A program made the translations under genes and the position numbers. From assembly GCA_035645695.1 (NCBI GenBank), contig DASQMC010000026.1, forward strand, positions 186,001 through 250,000: a DNA stretch of 64,000 nt, in the 5' to 3' direction. Under the pieces are notes generated by a model that was not told where the DNA came from, did no database searches, and saw only the letters and a list, made by a program, of their open reading frames with translations. This document shows positions 42,413 to 51,799 of this stretch, piece after piece. The DNA comes from JAIVJZ01 sp035645695. GTDB taxonomy: Bacteria; Acidobacteriota; Blastocatellia; Pyrinomonadales; Pyrinomonadaceae. Positions within the stretch are counted from its first letter, which is position 1, and the number at the start of each line of letters is the position of its first letter.

Positions 42413-43030
42413 GTGATAAGAGACGGCCTCCCCTTTGTCCTGATCCCGCTGGCGGCGGCGTTGCTCGCGGCTCTCACCGGTTACTGGTATCTTGCAGTTC
42501 CGGTCCTACTGCTCGCCCTCTTCATGGCCTATTTCTTCCGCGACCCGGAACGCGCGTCCCTCTCCGAACAGGACATCATCGTCGCCCCGGCCGACGGGCG
42601 TGTGACGCGAGTCGCACGAATTATCCCGAGCGATCCGCAGTCGCCGCAGGTCGTGAGCATTTTCCTGTCCGTCTTCGACGTGCACATCAATCGCGCCCCC
42701 ATCGCCGGCGAGATCATAGATGTCGCTTACACGAAAGGCCGGTTCATGATCGCTACGCGCGAGGAGGCGAGCCTCGTTAACGAGCAGAACGCCCTGACGA
42801 TCCGTGGGGAGCGGATGACGGTCGTCTGCAAACAGATCGCGGGCGTGTTGGCGCGTCGTATCGTGTGCTGGAAGCGTCAGGGCGAGAAAGTTAATCTGGG
42901 AGAGCGGTTCGGTTTGATTAAGTTTAGCTCGCGCACCGATCTGGTGCTCCCGCCGGAGGTCGATGTCAGTGTGCGCGTCGGAGATCGCGTGCGGGGCGGC
43001 GTCAGCTTGATCGGGAGGCTGCGAGGATGA
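42413..43030 (+). CDS. psd: Phosphatidylserine decarboxylase, short (archaeal-type) form
   Basis: This enzyme makes phosphatidylethanolamine from phosphatidylserine through a self-generated pyruvoyl group. The 205-residue protein has two N-terminal membrane helices (PFVLIPLAAALLAALTGYWY, LAVPVLLLALFMAYFF), then FRDPER, VAPADGRV, SVFDVHINRAP and the cleavage region RFGLIKFSSRTDLVLPP. Where relatives usually show Gly-Ser, it reads Ser-Ser, so the second Ser should become the pyruvoyl. The GTG start at 42413 is the first candidate. Its stop overlaps the pssA ATG. Confidence 0.92.
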   Translation: MIRDGLPFVLIPLAAALLAALTGYWYLAVPVLLLALFMAYFFRDPERASLSEQDIIVAPADGRVTRVARIIPSDPQSPQVVSIFLSVFDVHINRAPIAGEIIDVAYTKGRFMIATREEASLVNEQNALTIRGERMTVVCKQIAGVLARRIVCWKRQGEKVNLGERFGLIKFSSRTDLVLPPEVDVSVRVGDRVRGGVSLIGRLRG

Positions 43031-43926
43031 GCACAGAGCCGGAGAAAACCGTGGACGACCCTACTGCTGCTTTGCGGAATGAGCGGCGCGGCATACGCAA
43101 AGGTCTCTACCTGATCCCTTCCGCTTTCACAGCGGCAAACATCGGCATGGGTTATTTCGCCGTGATGGGAGCTTTGCGCGGTTTTCAGTTGCTCGAAGGC
43201 GGGACGGAGGCGGAACTTATTCAGGCCACTTCTCATTTCGACAACGCATCGCGCGCCATCGGCTGGGCGGTGGTCTTCGATGCGCTGGACGGCCGTATCG
43301 CGAGACTCACTAAAACCACTACCGAAATCGGTGTGCAACTCGACTCAATCGCCGATGTCGTGACTTTCGGCATTGCACCCGCCGTCCTCGCTTATGCCTG
43401 GGGATATGGCTCCGCTTTCGCCGAGGGGAGCGGCGCACATAAGCTGGGATGGTTTATCTCCTTCATGTTTCTGATCTGCGGAGCTTTCAGGCTGGCGCGA
43501 TTCAACGTCCAGGCGACGCGGCCGCGCGTGCTTGCGGAGGGATTAGTCAAGGTTGACAAGAAAAACTTCGTCGGTCTGCCGATCCCTATGGCCGGAGGCT
43601 TCATCGCCGCGCTCGTACACTTCTCGCCCTCGCCGCTGTCCTTCCACGGAGTTGAACGTGGCGCCGTCTACAGCGGATTGTTGATGGGCGGGATTGCGCT
43701 TCTTTCGGTTTTAATGGTGAGCACGGTTCGTTATACGAGTTTCAAAACCGTCGGCATAGGAAAGCGAAGCACGCGTCTGGCCGTCCTCGCCATTGCCGCT
43801 TCGGGGATGCTGGTGTGGCTATATTCCCGTTACGTCCTCGTCTCCATCGTCGGAGCATACATCTTATATGGGCTGCTCGGGCGTTTGGCCGGTTTGTTCC
43901 GGCATCGCGGCGCAAATCAGCATTGA
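43027..43926 (+). CDS. pssA: CDP-diacylglycerol--serine O-phosphatidyltransferase
   Basis: A 299-residue integral membrane enzyme of the CDP-alcohol phosphatidyltransferase family that makes phosphatidylserine for the preceding Psd. The family motif is complete (DALDGRIARLTKTTTEIGVQ then LDSIADVVTFG: D-G-A-R-G-D-D). Further helices include FISFMFLICGAFRLARF and SGLLMGGIALLSVLMVS. It overlaps psd by four bases, so both phosphatidylethanolamine steps are one coupled unit. Confidence 0.95.
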   Translation: MSTEPEKTVDDPTAALRNERRGIRKGLYLIPSAFTAANIGMGYFAVMGALRGFQLLEGGTEAELIQATSHFDNASRAIGWAVVFDALDGRIARLTKTTTEIGVQLDSIADVVTFGIAPAVLAYAWGYGSAFAEGSGAHKLGWFISFMFLICGAFRLARFNVQATRPRVLAEGLVKVDKKNFVGLPIPMAGGFIAALVHFSPSPLSFHGVERGAVYSGLLMGGIALLSVLMVSTVRYTSFKTVGIGKRSTRLAVLAIAASGMLVWLYSRYVLVSIVGAYILYGLLGRLAGLFRHRGANQH

Positions 43927-44017
43927 GGATGTCTCTCGCCAGTCACTCTGCTACGTCGAGATAACAGGTAAAGACTTGAGAAAGATTTTGCCCCGGCAAA
44001 CCACTCGCATCCGGCGA

Positions 44018-45184
44018 TCAAGGATCGCTGTCTGAAGGCGACGCGGCGAAGGCCATAAGCCCGCGACGGGTTGGAATCAACAAGAGATTGTCCGCTAGAA
44101 TCGGCGTGGCTCCCGTAATACCCTCTTCACCCACCGGCAACGTGTTCAATTGTTTGCCGTCCCGCAGCGAGAGCACGACACAAGCATCACCACCCAGAGG
44201 AGCAAAGAGCGCGCTTCGGAGATCTATCAGGGGCAGCGCCGCAATGCGTCCGGCCAACTGCCTCTTCCAGATAAGATCGCCGCTACGCGGGGTAAGTAGA
44301 TAGACGAAATTGTCCAGCGAAGTGACGACGATACCATCGTTCGTCAATACCACCGCCTGCACGGCCGCCCCCGTTCTGCGTCGCCATAGCAGCCGACCGC
44401 TTATTTCATTATAGGCATAGACATAACCGTCGGCCGAACCAAAGAAAATCGTATTATCCGCGACGGCCACGGTGCCCCGCAAAGCGCCACGAGTCCGATA
44501 ACGCCAGAGAAGCGTTCCTGACGATTCATCGAGCGCTAAGAGGTTGCCGTCCTCACTGCCGATATATAATCGTTTATCGTGGAGAGTTGGAAAGGAAGAG
44601 AAGGGACTTGTGTGCTGGTATACCCATAAAATTTCGCCGGTCGCTTTGTTGAAAGCGTAGACGCGTCCATCCGCGGAGCCACCGAATAGTTTTGCGGCAG
44701 AGGAAGTGAGTCCTCCCTGAATAGGGAAGTGAAGTGTTCTCATCCACAGAGTGATACCCGTGGCCTGACTTAAAGCACGGATCGCCCCGGTGGAATGCAA
44801 GGTTTGGCGTGGATTATTAGGGTCTTCAGTTCTGGAGGCAAGATAAACCCCGCGCTCATCCGAAATCGGAGAGGTGGAAAAATCTCCTCCGATTTCGGTT
44901 CTCCACAGAAGTTCGCCGTTTGAAACATTCAGGGAGACAATTTCACCCGAAGTGAGAGGCAAATATAGATGCCCGTTATTAGAAGATGGGGAGAAATTAG
45001 TGGTATTTTTAGAGTCAAACTGCCAACGGACTGTTAACGGGGAGGAAAACATTAATACCTGTTTCGCCGTTTTATCATCGGTGGGCTTGCTTTGAACGTT
45101 CGCCGGAAAAATGAGTAAAGTGAAAAAAAGACAGAGCGTGCTCAACATGTTTTGATAAGTATGAATTTGAATTTTCCCGCTCAT
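44018..45184 (-). CDS. Exported PQQ-like beta-propeller protein
   Basis: A 388-residue secreted protein with a signal peptide (MLSTLCLFFTLLIFPANVQS; cleavage after Ser likely). At least six Trp-containing propeller repeats are visible: GELLWRTEIGG, GITLWMRTLHF, GEILWVYQHTS, GTLLWRYRTRG, GRLLWRRRTGA and GDLIWKRQLAG, with GSADGRVYAFN and GSEDGNLLALD between them. No catalytic residues of PQQ dehydrogenases are seen, so a BamB-like scaffold is more likely than an enzyme. ATG at 45184, or at 45148 directly before the signal peptide, is the start. It is divergent from guaA. Confidence 0.85.
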   Translation of the reverse strand: MSGKIQIHTYQNMLSTLCLFFTLLIFPANVQSKPTDDKTAKQVLMFSSPLTVRWQFDSKNTTNFSPSSNNGHLYLPLTSGEIVSLNVSNGELLWRTEIGGDFSTSPISDERGVYLASRTEDPNNPRQTLHSTGAIRALSQATGITLWMRTLHFPIQGGLTSSAAKLFGGSADGRVYAFNKATGEILWVYQHTSPFSSFPTLHDKRLYIGSEDGNLLALDESSGTLLWRYRTRGALRGTVAVADNTIFFGSADGYVYAYNEISGRLLWRRRTGAAVQAVVLTNDGIVVTSLDNFVYLLTPRSGDLIWKRQLAGRIAALPLIDLRSALFAPLGGDACVVLSLRDGKQLNTLPVGEEGITGATPILADNLLLIPTRRGLMAFAASPSDSDP

Positions 45185-45262
45185 TTTGCTGCAAATGTTA
45201 AAATTCAGCGGAAATCCCGGGGTTTATTGTTATGATGTCTTTTACTTCAACACCCGAATATC

Positions 45263-46867
45263 GTGAAAACCATCAACGTCTCCGACGCTCCCAACCCATT
45301 GGAGGATGCCTGTAAAGTGGAAATTGCTAAACATGATCTCATCCTTATACTTGATTTCGGCTCGCAATACACTCAACTGATCGCGCGCCGCATACGCGAA
45401 GCGGGAGTCTATTGTGAAATTCTTCCCTTCAATGCGCCGCTGGAACGAATACAACAACTCCGGCCGCGGGGAATCGTACTATCCGGCGGCCCTTCATCCG
45501 TCTATGATGCAAATGCCCCAAAACTGGATGATGGGTTTATTGAAAAAGTTAATTGCCCGCTTCTGGGCATTTGTTACGGGTTGCAACTCCTGGCGGTGGC
45601 TCTCGGAGGGGAAGTCAGCCCCTCTCGGAATAGAGAGTACGGTTATGCGAGGCTCTCTATCACCGAAGCCGAGAGTCCGCTGTTCGCCGGATTGCCTCAG
45701 GAAATAGATGTATGGCTCAGTCACGGGGATTATGTGACGAAAATGCCGCAGGGGTTTCGCGCCACGGCCGTAACAAGCGGCGCGCTTAATGCGTTCGAGA
45801 GCTTAAGCAAGCGCATATATGGGGTTCAATTCCACCCCGAAGTGGTACACACACCTTTAGGCGCGCAAGTGCTCAATAACTTCGTGCTGGCAATTTGCCG
45901 AGCGCGTGCCGATTGGTCTCCGACGGCAATTATAGATGAACAAGTCGAAAAAATTCGTGGGGAGGTAAAGACGGGCAACGTGGTTTGCGGTCTATCCGGC
46001 GGCGTTGATTCGGCGGTCGCTGCGGCGCTGGTGCACGAGGCGATAGGTGAGCGGCAGGTCTGCATTTTTGTAGATACGGGTCTCTTAAGAGAAGGCGAAT
46101 TTGAAGCTACATGCAGCTTATTCGAGCAACAAATGAAGTTGAATGTCCGGGGCGTTCGAGCTTCCCGGAGGTTTCTGAAAGCCCTGGAGGGCGTTACAGA
46201 CCCGGAGGAGAAACGTCGAATTATTGGACATCTTTTTGTAGAGATTTTCGACGAAGAGGCCGCGCGTATCGGGCAGGTTGATTATCTGGTACAAGGGACG
46301 CTGTATCCTGATGTTATCGAATCGGTGTCGGTTCTAGGCCCCTCGGCCGTGATCAAAAGTCATCATAACGTGGGCGGTTTGCCCGAGCACATGCGTCTGC
46401 GTCTAATTGAGCCTCTGCGGGAATTATTCAAGGATGAGGTTAGAATTATCGGTAGACGCCTGCAAGTGCCCCTAGATATTCTGAGTCGCCATCCTTTCCC
46501 CGGTCCCGGTCTTGCCGTACGCATTATCGGAGAGATCACCGAAGAACGGCTCCAAGTACTGCGCGCGGCCGACCGCATACTCGAAGAGGAGTTACGCCTG
46601 GCCTCCCTCTATGACTCGGTCTGGCAAGCCTTTCCGGTCTTGCTGCCTATCTCTACGGTCGGCGTGATGGGGGATTATCGTACGTATGAGCGAGTAGTTG
46701 CGATCCGCGCTGTGACCAGTGTGGACGGAATGACGGCGGATTGGGCGCGCTTGCCGCACGACTTGCTTGCAAGAATCTCGACGCGTCTGGTCTCTGAGGT
46801 GCGCGGGATTAATCGCGTAGTGTATGATATCAGCTCAAAACCCCCCGGCACTATCGAATGGGAATAA
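45263..46867 (+). CDS. guaA: GMP synthase (glutamine-hydrolysing)
   Basis: A 534-residue enzyme that converts XMP to GMP. The amidotransferase half shows GICYGLQLL (nucleophile Cys) and YGVQFHPEVVHTPLG (His/Glu). The synthetase half has the PP-loop GLSGGVDSAVAAALV, LLREGEFE, and KSHHNVGGLPEHM, and ends with SKPPGTIEWE. The GTG at 45263 gives ~25 residues before the conserved LILILDFGSQYTQLIARRI. A TATGAT at 45231 could be its -10 box, but no convincing -35 is seen. Confidence 0.96.
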   Translation: MKTINVSDAPNPLEDACKVEIAKHDLILILDFGSQYTQLIARRIREAGVYCEILPFNAPLERIQQLRPRGIVLSGGPSSVYDANAPKLDDGFIEKVNCPLLGICYGLQLLAVALGGEVSPSRNREYGYARLSITEAESPLFAGLPQEIDVWLSHGDYVTKMPQGFRATAVTSGALNAFESLSKRIYGVQFHPEVVHTPLGAQVLNNFVLAICRARADWSPTAIIDEQVEKIRGEVKTGNVVCGLSGGVDSAVAAALVHEAIGERQVCIFVDTGLLREGEFEATCSLFEQQMKLNVRGVRASRRFLKALEGVTDPEEKRRIIGHLFVEIFDEEAARIGQVDYLVQGTLYPDVIESVSVLGPSAVIKSHHNVGGLPEHMRLRLIEPLRELFKDEVRIIGRRLQVPLDILSRHPFPGPGLAVRIIGEITEERLQVLRAADRILEEELRLASLYDSVWQAFPVLLPISTVGVMGDYRTYERVVAIRAVTSVDGMTADWARLPHDLLARISTRLVSEVRGINRVVYDISSKPPGTIEWE

Positions 46868-47043
46868 AACCTCGAACTGGCGACGACTTAGAGAAAGTTC
46901 TCTCGGCCTTAAGCAGCAGAAAATGTCGTTATAAACACCTGCTTAATCTTAAGCGATAACTTATGTCCGAGCGGTTGACGTGGAATAGCTACGGTTATTT
47001 AGGCACGGACGGTCAATAATTGCTCGATTCCAAGGACGAATTT

Positions 47044-47844
47044 ATGCAGGACAAGGATATAAACGCTTTCGATAAAGTGAAACTGGCGCGACACCCGGAT
47101 CGCCCATACACGCTCGATTTTATCGAGTTGATGTTTGAGGATTTTGTTGAACTCAAGGGAGATCGTCGTTTCGCGGACGACCCGGCGATGGTTTGTGGTT
47201 TTGCGCGCTTCCACGGCTTATCCGTCGGCATCATCGGCCAGCAAAAGGGGCGGGACACTAAACAACGCCGTCATCGAAATTTTGGTATGCCTAAACCCGA
47301 GGGCTATCGTAAAGCCATGCGCATTATGAATCTGGCTGAGAAATTCAACCGACCTGTTTTTTCGTTCGTTGACACGCCCGGCGCATATCCGGGTATCGAC
47401 GCGGAGGAGAGAGGACAGGCCGAAGCCATAGCCAGCAATTTGTTGGAGATGGCGAGCCTGGATGTACGCTTGATTGTTACGATAATCGGCGAAGGCGGGT
47501 CAGGCGGCGCTCTGGGAATTGGTATAGGCGATAGGGTGTTAATGCTGGAAAACGCGATCTATTCTGTAATTTCGCCCGAGGGATGCGCGGCAATTTTATG
47601 GAAAGATGCTTCTCAGTCGCCTCTGGCGGCCGAGGCTCTGGGGCTGACTGCCGACAATTTACAAAGACTTGGTATAGTGGATGAGGTGGTAGCCGAACCC
47701 GGCGCCGGTGCTCACACGTCACATTTGGAGGCTGCAAAACTCCTGGACCAATCTCTTTGGGAAAATCTAGAGATGTTAAAAACTATGACCTCTGCTGAAC
47801 TTCAGGCAAGGCGTTATTCCAAGCTTCGTGCGATAGGGCAGTGA
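47044..47844 (+). CDS. accA: Acetyl-CoA carboxylase carboxyltransferase subunit alpha, short N-terminus
   Basis: The alpha subunit of the malonyl-CoA-forming carboxyltransferase (pairs with AccD, not in this window). Conserved parts: RHPDRPYTLDFIELMF, KGRDTKQRRHRNFGMPKPEG, FVDTPGAYPGIDAEERGQAE, IGEGGSGGALGIGIGD and YSVISPEGCAAILWKD. At 266 residues it lacks the first ~50-residue helical region of typical AccA (~315). Upstream in-frame codons hit a stop at once, and no frameshifted piece of that region is evident. ATG at 47044 has AAGGA seven bases upstream; TTG at 47020 is the alternative. Confidence 0.93.
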   Translation: MQDKDINAFDKVKLARHPDRPYTLDFIELMFEDFVELKGDRRFADDPAMVCGFARFHGLSVGIIGQQKGRDTKQRRHRNFGMPKPEGYRKAMRIMNLAEKFNRPVFSFVDTPGAYPGIDAEERGQAEAIASNLLEMASLDVRLIVTIIGEGGSGGALGIGIGDRVLMLENAIYSVISPEGCAAILWKDASQSPLAAEALGLTADNLQRLGIVDEVVAEPGAGAHTSHLEAAKLLDQSLWENLEMLKTMTSAELQARRYSKLRAIGQ

Positions 47845-47884
47845 CTCGGAAGTAATTAAGTGACAACGGCACGGGTGGAAAATC

Positions 47885-47924
47885 TCTAAACGGGAATGTC
47901 GGCGCGCCGACATTCCCGTTTAGA
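47885..47924. terminator. Perfect 40-base palindrome between accA and ssb
   Basis: TCTAAACGGGAATGTCGGCG and its exact reverse complement abut with no loop, giving a perfect palindrome. It lies between convergent genes and contains the ssb stop codon (47920-47922). No long T-run flanks it, but as RNA it can fold from either strand, so a bidirectional terminator is the likeliest role. A protein-binding site is the alternative. Confidence 0.65.
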
Positions 47925-48351
47925 ACGGAATATCGTCATCGCTGATATCATCTCCACCGGTTGGCTCATTTCGCCCGGACGCGGGTGATTCGGTGCGAAC
48001 ACTAGTTCCTCCGGCCTCGTCGGCTCTCCCGCCGATAAACTGCATGTCGGTTGCGTGAACTTCGAGTGTGTGACGTTGTTTACCGTCCTTATCCGTCCAC
48101 TCCTCAACACGCAGCCGGCCCTCGATATAGATCGGGCGCCCTTTAGATAGATATTGCGAAGCCGTTTCCGCCTGTCTTCCCCATAGCGTCACACGAAACC
48201 ATGTTGTAACATCCTGATTTTCACCGGCGCGGTCTTTGCGCCTTTCGTTCGTAGCCAGTGTAAAACTGCAAACCGGGGTGCCTTGCGGAGTATAGCGCAA
48301 CTCCGGGTCGCGCCCGAGGTTGCCGACAAGGGTGATTTTATTGAAAGACAT
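47920..48351 (-). CDS. ssb: Single-stranded DNA-binding protein
   Basis: A 143-residue SSB. The OB fold starts SFNKITLVGNLGRDPELRYT and includes VTTWFRVTLWGRQAETASQY and GRLRVEEWTDKDGKQRHTLE. The tail is flexible and ends in the acidic tip DISDDDIPF, which docks repair and replication partners. The ATG at 48351 has AGAGGTGG nine bases upstream; an in-frame GTG at 48363 sits inside that site and is unlikely. It is divergent from recN. Confidence 0.96.
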   Translation of the reverse strand: MSFNKITLVGNLGRDPELRYTPQGTPVCSFTLATNERRKDRAGENQDVTTWFRVTLWGRQAETASQYLSKGRPIYIEGRLRVEEWTDKDGKQRHTLEVHATDMQFIGGRADEAGGTSVRTESPASGRNEPTGGDDISDDDIPF

Positions 48352-48493
48352 GTTAGTAGCCACCTCTTAATGTGCCGAAATGTGAAAATCTATGGAATAT
48401 ACTACCTAGATGGGCAGATTCGGTCAAGGCTTAAGGCCAAGCCCGAGCTAATGTTTTGCATTAAAAGTAAAGTATAAATAAATGCTTTGAATT

Positions 48494-50338
48494 ATGTTGA
48501 AGTCCCTTAACATAAGTAATTTTGCCATCATCCATTACTTGAACATGGAATTTCACCAGGGATTAAATGTCCTAACAGGTGAGACTGGAGCCGGTAAATC
48601 CATCATAGTGGATGCTTTAAGTCTATTGTTGGGAGCGCGAGCGTCTGCCGATGTAGTGCGAACCGGTGAAAGAGTGGCCCTGGTTGAAGGAATCTTTGAA
48701 CTTGAAGAAATTGATGAGCAGCGCGTCAAATCCGACCTCAGCGAATTGGCCGTCGAAATTGCGGACGACGAATACTTGACGATTCGTCGAGAAGTGCAAC
48801 TCGGAGGGCGCAACCGTATTTTCATTAACGACAGAAGCGTGACTCTCGCCACCTTAAAAAAGCTCCAGCCATTTCTTGTAGAAATACACGGGCAAGGAGA
48901 ACAGCGCTCTCTTCTTTCTCCACAGGCGCACCTGTTTTTACTGGATGATTTCGCAGGTTGTAGTGATTTGCGGCGCCAAGTTGCCGTAAAATATGCGCGT
49001 TGGCGCAAGTTGGTCGAAGAGTTAGACGCCTTGAGGCGGGATAAGACGGAGAGGGAAAGGCTTCTGGATATACTGAAATTTCAAGTCGCGGAAATCGACC
49101 TGCTCGACCCACAAACGGGGGAAGAGGCACGTTTGCTGGAAGAGAAAAAGTTATTAACCTATTCTGAGCAGTTAAGTGAATTAAACGCAAGCGCATACAA
49201 TGATCTGTATGAGAGCGAGGAGAGTGTCCTCACGAGACTCGGTTCGGTGCGCCGAATTTTGCAAACTTTAGAGACAATTGATAAACGTTTCTCCCCTCTG
49301 ACGAATGCGCTGGAAGAAGCATCCCTTTCCTTGACAGACGTAGCCGATACGCTGCGTAGTTACGCATCGCGTATCGAATATTCGCCTGTGCGTCTAAGTG
49401 AGATTGAAGAGCGTTTGAGTGAGTTTGAAAGGCTCAGGCGGAAGTACATCCGTGGCAGTAAAGAACTAAATGAAATCAGAGAGGACTTATGCCGGCAGCT
49501 TGAACAGTTGACGAATTGGGAGGAACATCAAGGGGAGCTGTTGGCGGATATGGAGACCCTTAGAGAAGAGTATCGCATCCTGACCGGGCAATTAACTGCC
49601 TGCAGACAGGCTGCGACTGTTGATTTTGGGAGACGGGTCATGGAAGAACTGCGCCAAGTGGCTATGGAGAGCGCACGGTTTAGCGTGTCTATCGACACGG
49701 CGAAGGAAGAGAAAGGGTTTGTTTCAGACAGTAAAGTTCAGACGGAAAATCGGCTGGAAGAAGATGCTGACCCCGCAACGACAAACGCCCCCGCATACTG
49801 GAGTCCCACGGGAGCGGATCGGGTGGAGTTTCAATTGTCGGCCAATGTTGGTGAACTGGCCCGCCCGCTTCAACGCGTCGCTTCCGGAGGAGAACTGTCC
49901 CGTCTGATGTTAACTTTAAGAACAATATGGAGCAGCGGGGCGAAAGCTAAAGTAGAACCTTCACCCGAGACAACACTCGTGTTTGACGAAATTGACGCGG
50001 GTATAGGTGGACTTGTAGCGGAAGCCGTGGGACGCAGACTAAAATCCCTCGCTGCCTCTCAACAGGTTCTCTGCGTCACGCATCAGCCGCAGATCGCTCG
50101 ATTCGCGGATCATCATTACGCCATAGCGAAGCATGTGGAAAAAGGTCGTACGTTGACCCGTATAACGGAGTTGGGTGAAAGCGAGCGTGTTTCGGAGATC
50201 GCTAGGATGCTCGGCGCGTCTCAAGAGATAGTGACGGCGCGAGAAACCGCACAATGGTTGTTGGAAACTGCGAGAGAAAATTCTCCGGAAGGAAATTCAA
50301 AGAACTCAGGCCGCGCCGGAAGGAAAAGGAAAAAATAG
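48494..50338 (+). CDS. recN: DNA repair protein RecN
   Basis: An SMC-like ATPase of 614 residues acting in double-strand-break repair. It has MLKSLNISNFAIIHYLNMEF, Walker A in TGETGAGKSIIVDALSLLLG, two long coiled-coil arms (about 150-350), the ABC signature in RVASGGELSRLMLTLR, and Walker B TLVFDEIDAGIGG. A long linker (~415-450, FVSDSKVQTENRLEEDADPA) precedes the C-terminal ATPase half. Length (usually ~550) is slightly above average. ATG at 48494 has no strong ribosome binding site. Confidence 0.95.
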   Translation: MLKSLNISNFAIIHYLNMEFHQGLNVLTGETGAGKSIIVDALSLLLGARASADVVRTGERVALVEGIFELEEIDEQRVKSDLSELAVEIADDEYLTIRREVQLGGRNRIFINDRSVTLATLKKLQPFLVEIHGQGEQRSLLSPQAHLFLLDDFAGCSDLRRQVAVKYARWRKLVEELDALRRDKTERERLLDILKFQVAEIDLLDPQTGEEARLLEEKKLLTYSEQLSELNASAYNDLYESEESVLTRLGSVRRILQTLETIDKRFSPLTNALEEASLSLTDVADTLRSYASRIEYSPVRLSEIEERLSEFERLRRKYIRGSKELNEIREDLCRQLEQLTNWEEHQGELLADMETLREEYRILTGQLTACRQAATVDFGRRVMEELRQVAMESARFSVSIDTAKEEKGFVSDSKVQTENRLEEDADPATTNAPAYWSPTGADRVEFQLSANVGELARPLQRVASGGELSRLMLTLRTIWSSGAKAKVEPSPETTLVFDEIDAGIGGLVAEAVGRRLKSLAASQQVLCVTHQPQIARFADHHYAIAKHVEKGRTLTRITELGESERVSEIARMLGASQEIVTARETAQWLLETARENSPEGNSKNSGRAGRKRKK

Positions 50339-50420
50339 TCGAGACACACCTGAGATGGAACTATTTCGGCGGCAATTTCGCATTTCTGATACACTTCGTC
50401 TACATAAGGGAGCAAGCGCG

Positions 50421-51758
50421 ATGTCGAAAGGCAAAGTCTACATAGAAACATTCGGCTGTCAGATGAATATCGCCGATACGGAGAGAGCCACATCGCGTCT
50501 GCAAGCCTCGGGTTACGGAATTTCAGGCGAAGCTGAAACCGCCGATGTTATACTTTTCAACACCTGTTCGGTGCGCGCACGTGCGGAGCAAAAAGTCTTC
50601 AATCGTATTGGTGAAATACGAAAGGGCGCGGGCGCTTCTTCCGCACCTATCATAGGGATTATGGGCTGTGTCGCGCAGTTGGAAGGAGAAGCGCTGTTCG
50701 GGGGCGGAGCAGGGGTGCGTCTCGTGGCCGGAACGCGTGCGACCGACCGTCTTCCGGATTTGATTGAGCGTGCGCTGAACGGCGAGGAACAGGTTCTCGA
50801 TCTCGGCGAACGTCTGGAAGATGAGCAATGGGATGTGCCTGTCGTCGGCCGTCATTCCCCATACGTCGCATACATCCCGATAATTGAAGGCTGTAACAAA
50901 TTTTGCACTTACTGCATCGTCCCGTTTTCGCGAGGTCGGGAACAGAGTCGTGCTGCGTCCGAGATCATTGATGAAATACGCAGACTGTCCGATGTGGGTT
51001 ATCAGGAAGTTCAGCTTATAGGCCAAAACGTCAACAGTTACAGACCTAAAACTGAAGTGGGACTTGAGGGATTTCCGGGGGCGACTCCTTTTTCGAGGCT
51101 TTTGCGCGCTGCTGCTGCGACGAAGATGCCGCGCATTAAATTCACCACGTCTTTCCCGCGTGACTTTCATCCGGATATAGTCTCCGCGATGGATGAACAT
51201 GAAAACTTATGCGATTGGATTCATCTGCCCGTTCAGACAGGCAGCGACCGCATACTGCGCGCCATGCGCAGGGGTTATAAAGTTTCCGATTATCTTTCAC
51301 GAATAGATACGATCAAGAATGCCGGGCGCAGATACGCCTTGACCAGCGACATAATAATCGGGTTTCCGGATGAGACGGATGAGGACTTTGAAGCGACTCT
51401 GCGTTTGGTAGAGCATTGTCGTTTCGATGCCATATATATTTTCAAATATTCCGAGAGAAATGGCACCCCGGCAGCGCGTTTGGCGAACAATGTGTCCGAT
51501 AACGAAAAAGCCAATCGATTCCTCGCCTTAGAGCAGTTACAGAAAGGCATACAGAAGAAGATTTATGCGGATTACGTGGGCAGAGAAGTTTCCGTGTTGG
51601 TTGAGCGGAGAAGTGCGAAATCCGATTTGGACATGAGCGGGCATACTACTTGTAATAAGGTCGTAAATTTTCCCGGCGCAGAAAATTTGCAGGGAAATGT
51701 CGTTTCCGTTCGCGTCAGCGAGGCGAAGGCAAATAGTCTCTACGGGAAAATGATCTGA
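50421..51758 (+). CDS. miaB: tRNA-2-methylthio-N6-dimethylallyladenosine synthase
   Basis: A radical-SAM methylthiotransferase of 445 residues that modifies A37 of tRNAs reading UNN codons. The N-terminal cluster domain has VYIETFGCQMNIADTERA, LFNTCSVRARAEQKVF and GIMGCVAQLEG (three Cys). The radical-SAM motif is EGCNKFCTYCIVPFSRGREQ, and a TRAM domain closes the C-terminus (REVSVLVERRSAKSDLDMSG). ATG at 50421 follows AGGGAG. MiaA is not in the window. Confidence 0.96.
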   Translation: MSKGKVYIETFGCQMNIADTERATSRLQASGYGISGEAETADVILFNTCSVRARAEQKVFNRIGEIRKGAGASSAPIIGIMGCVAQLEGEALFGGGAGVRLVAGTRATDRLPDLIERALNGEEQVLDLGERLEDEQWDVPVVGRHSPYVAYIPIIEGCNKFCTYCIVPFSRGREQSRAASEIIDEIRRLSDVGYQEVQLIGQNVNSYRPKTEVGLEGFPGATPFSRLLRAAAATKMPRIKFTTSFPRDFHPDIVSAMDEHENLCDWIHLPVQTGSDRILRAMRRGYKVSDYLSRIDTIKNAGRRYALTSDIIIGFPDETDEDFEATLRLVEHCRFDAIYIFKYSERNGTPAARLANNVSDNEKANRFLALEQLQKGIQKKIYADYVGREVSVLVERRSAKSDLDMSGHTTCNKVVNFPGAENLQGNVVSVRVSEAKANSLYGKMI

Positions 51759-51799
51759 AGGTATTTGATTACAGTTAAAGTGCTGCTTGAGGTTGAGAT

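Noticed and set aside
46868..47043. Frameshifted piece encoding the missing AccA N-terminus
   Set aside because: All three frames were read; stops are frequent and nothing resembles the AccA helical region.
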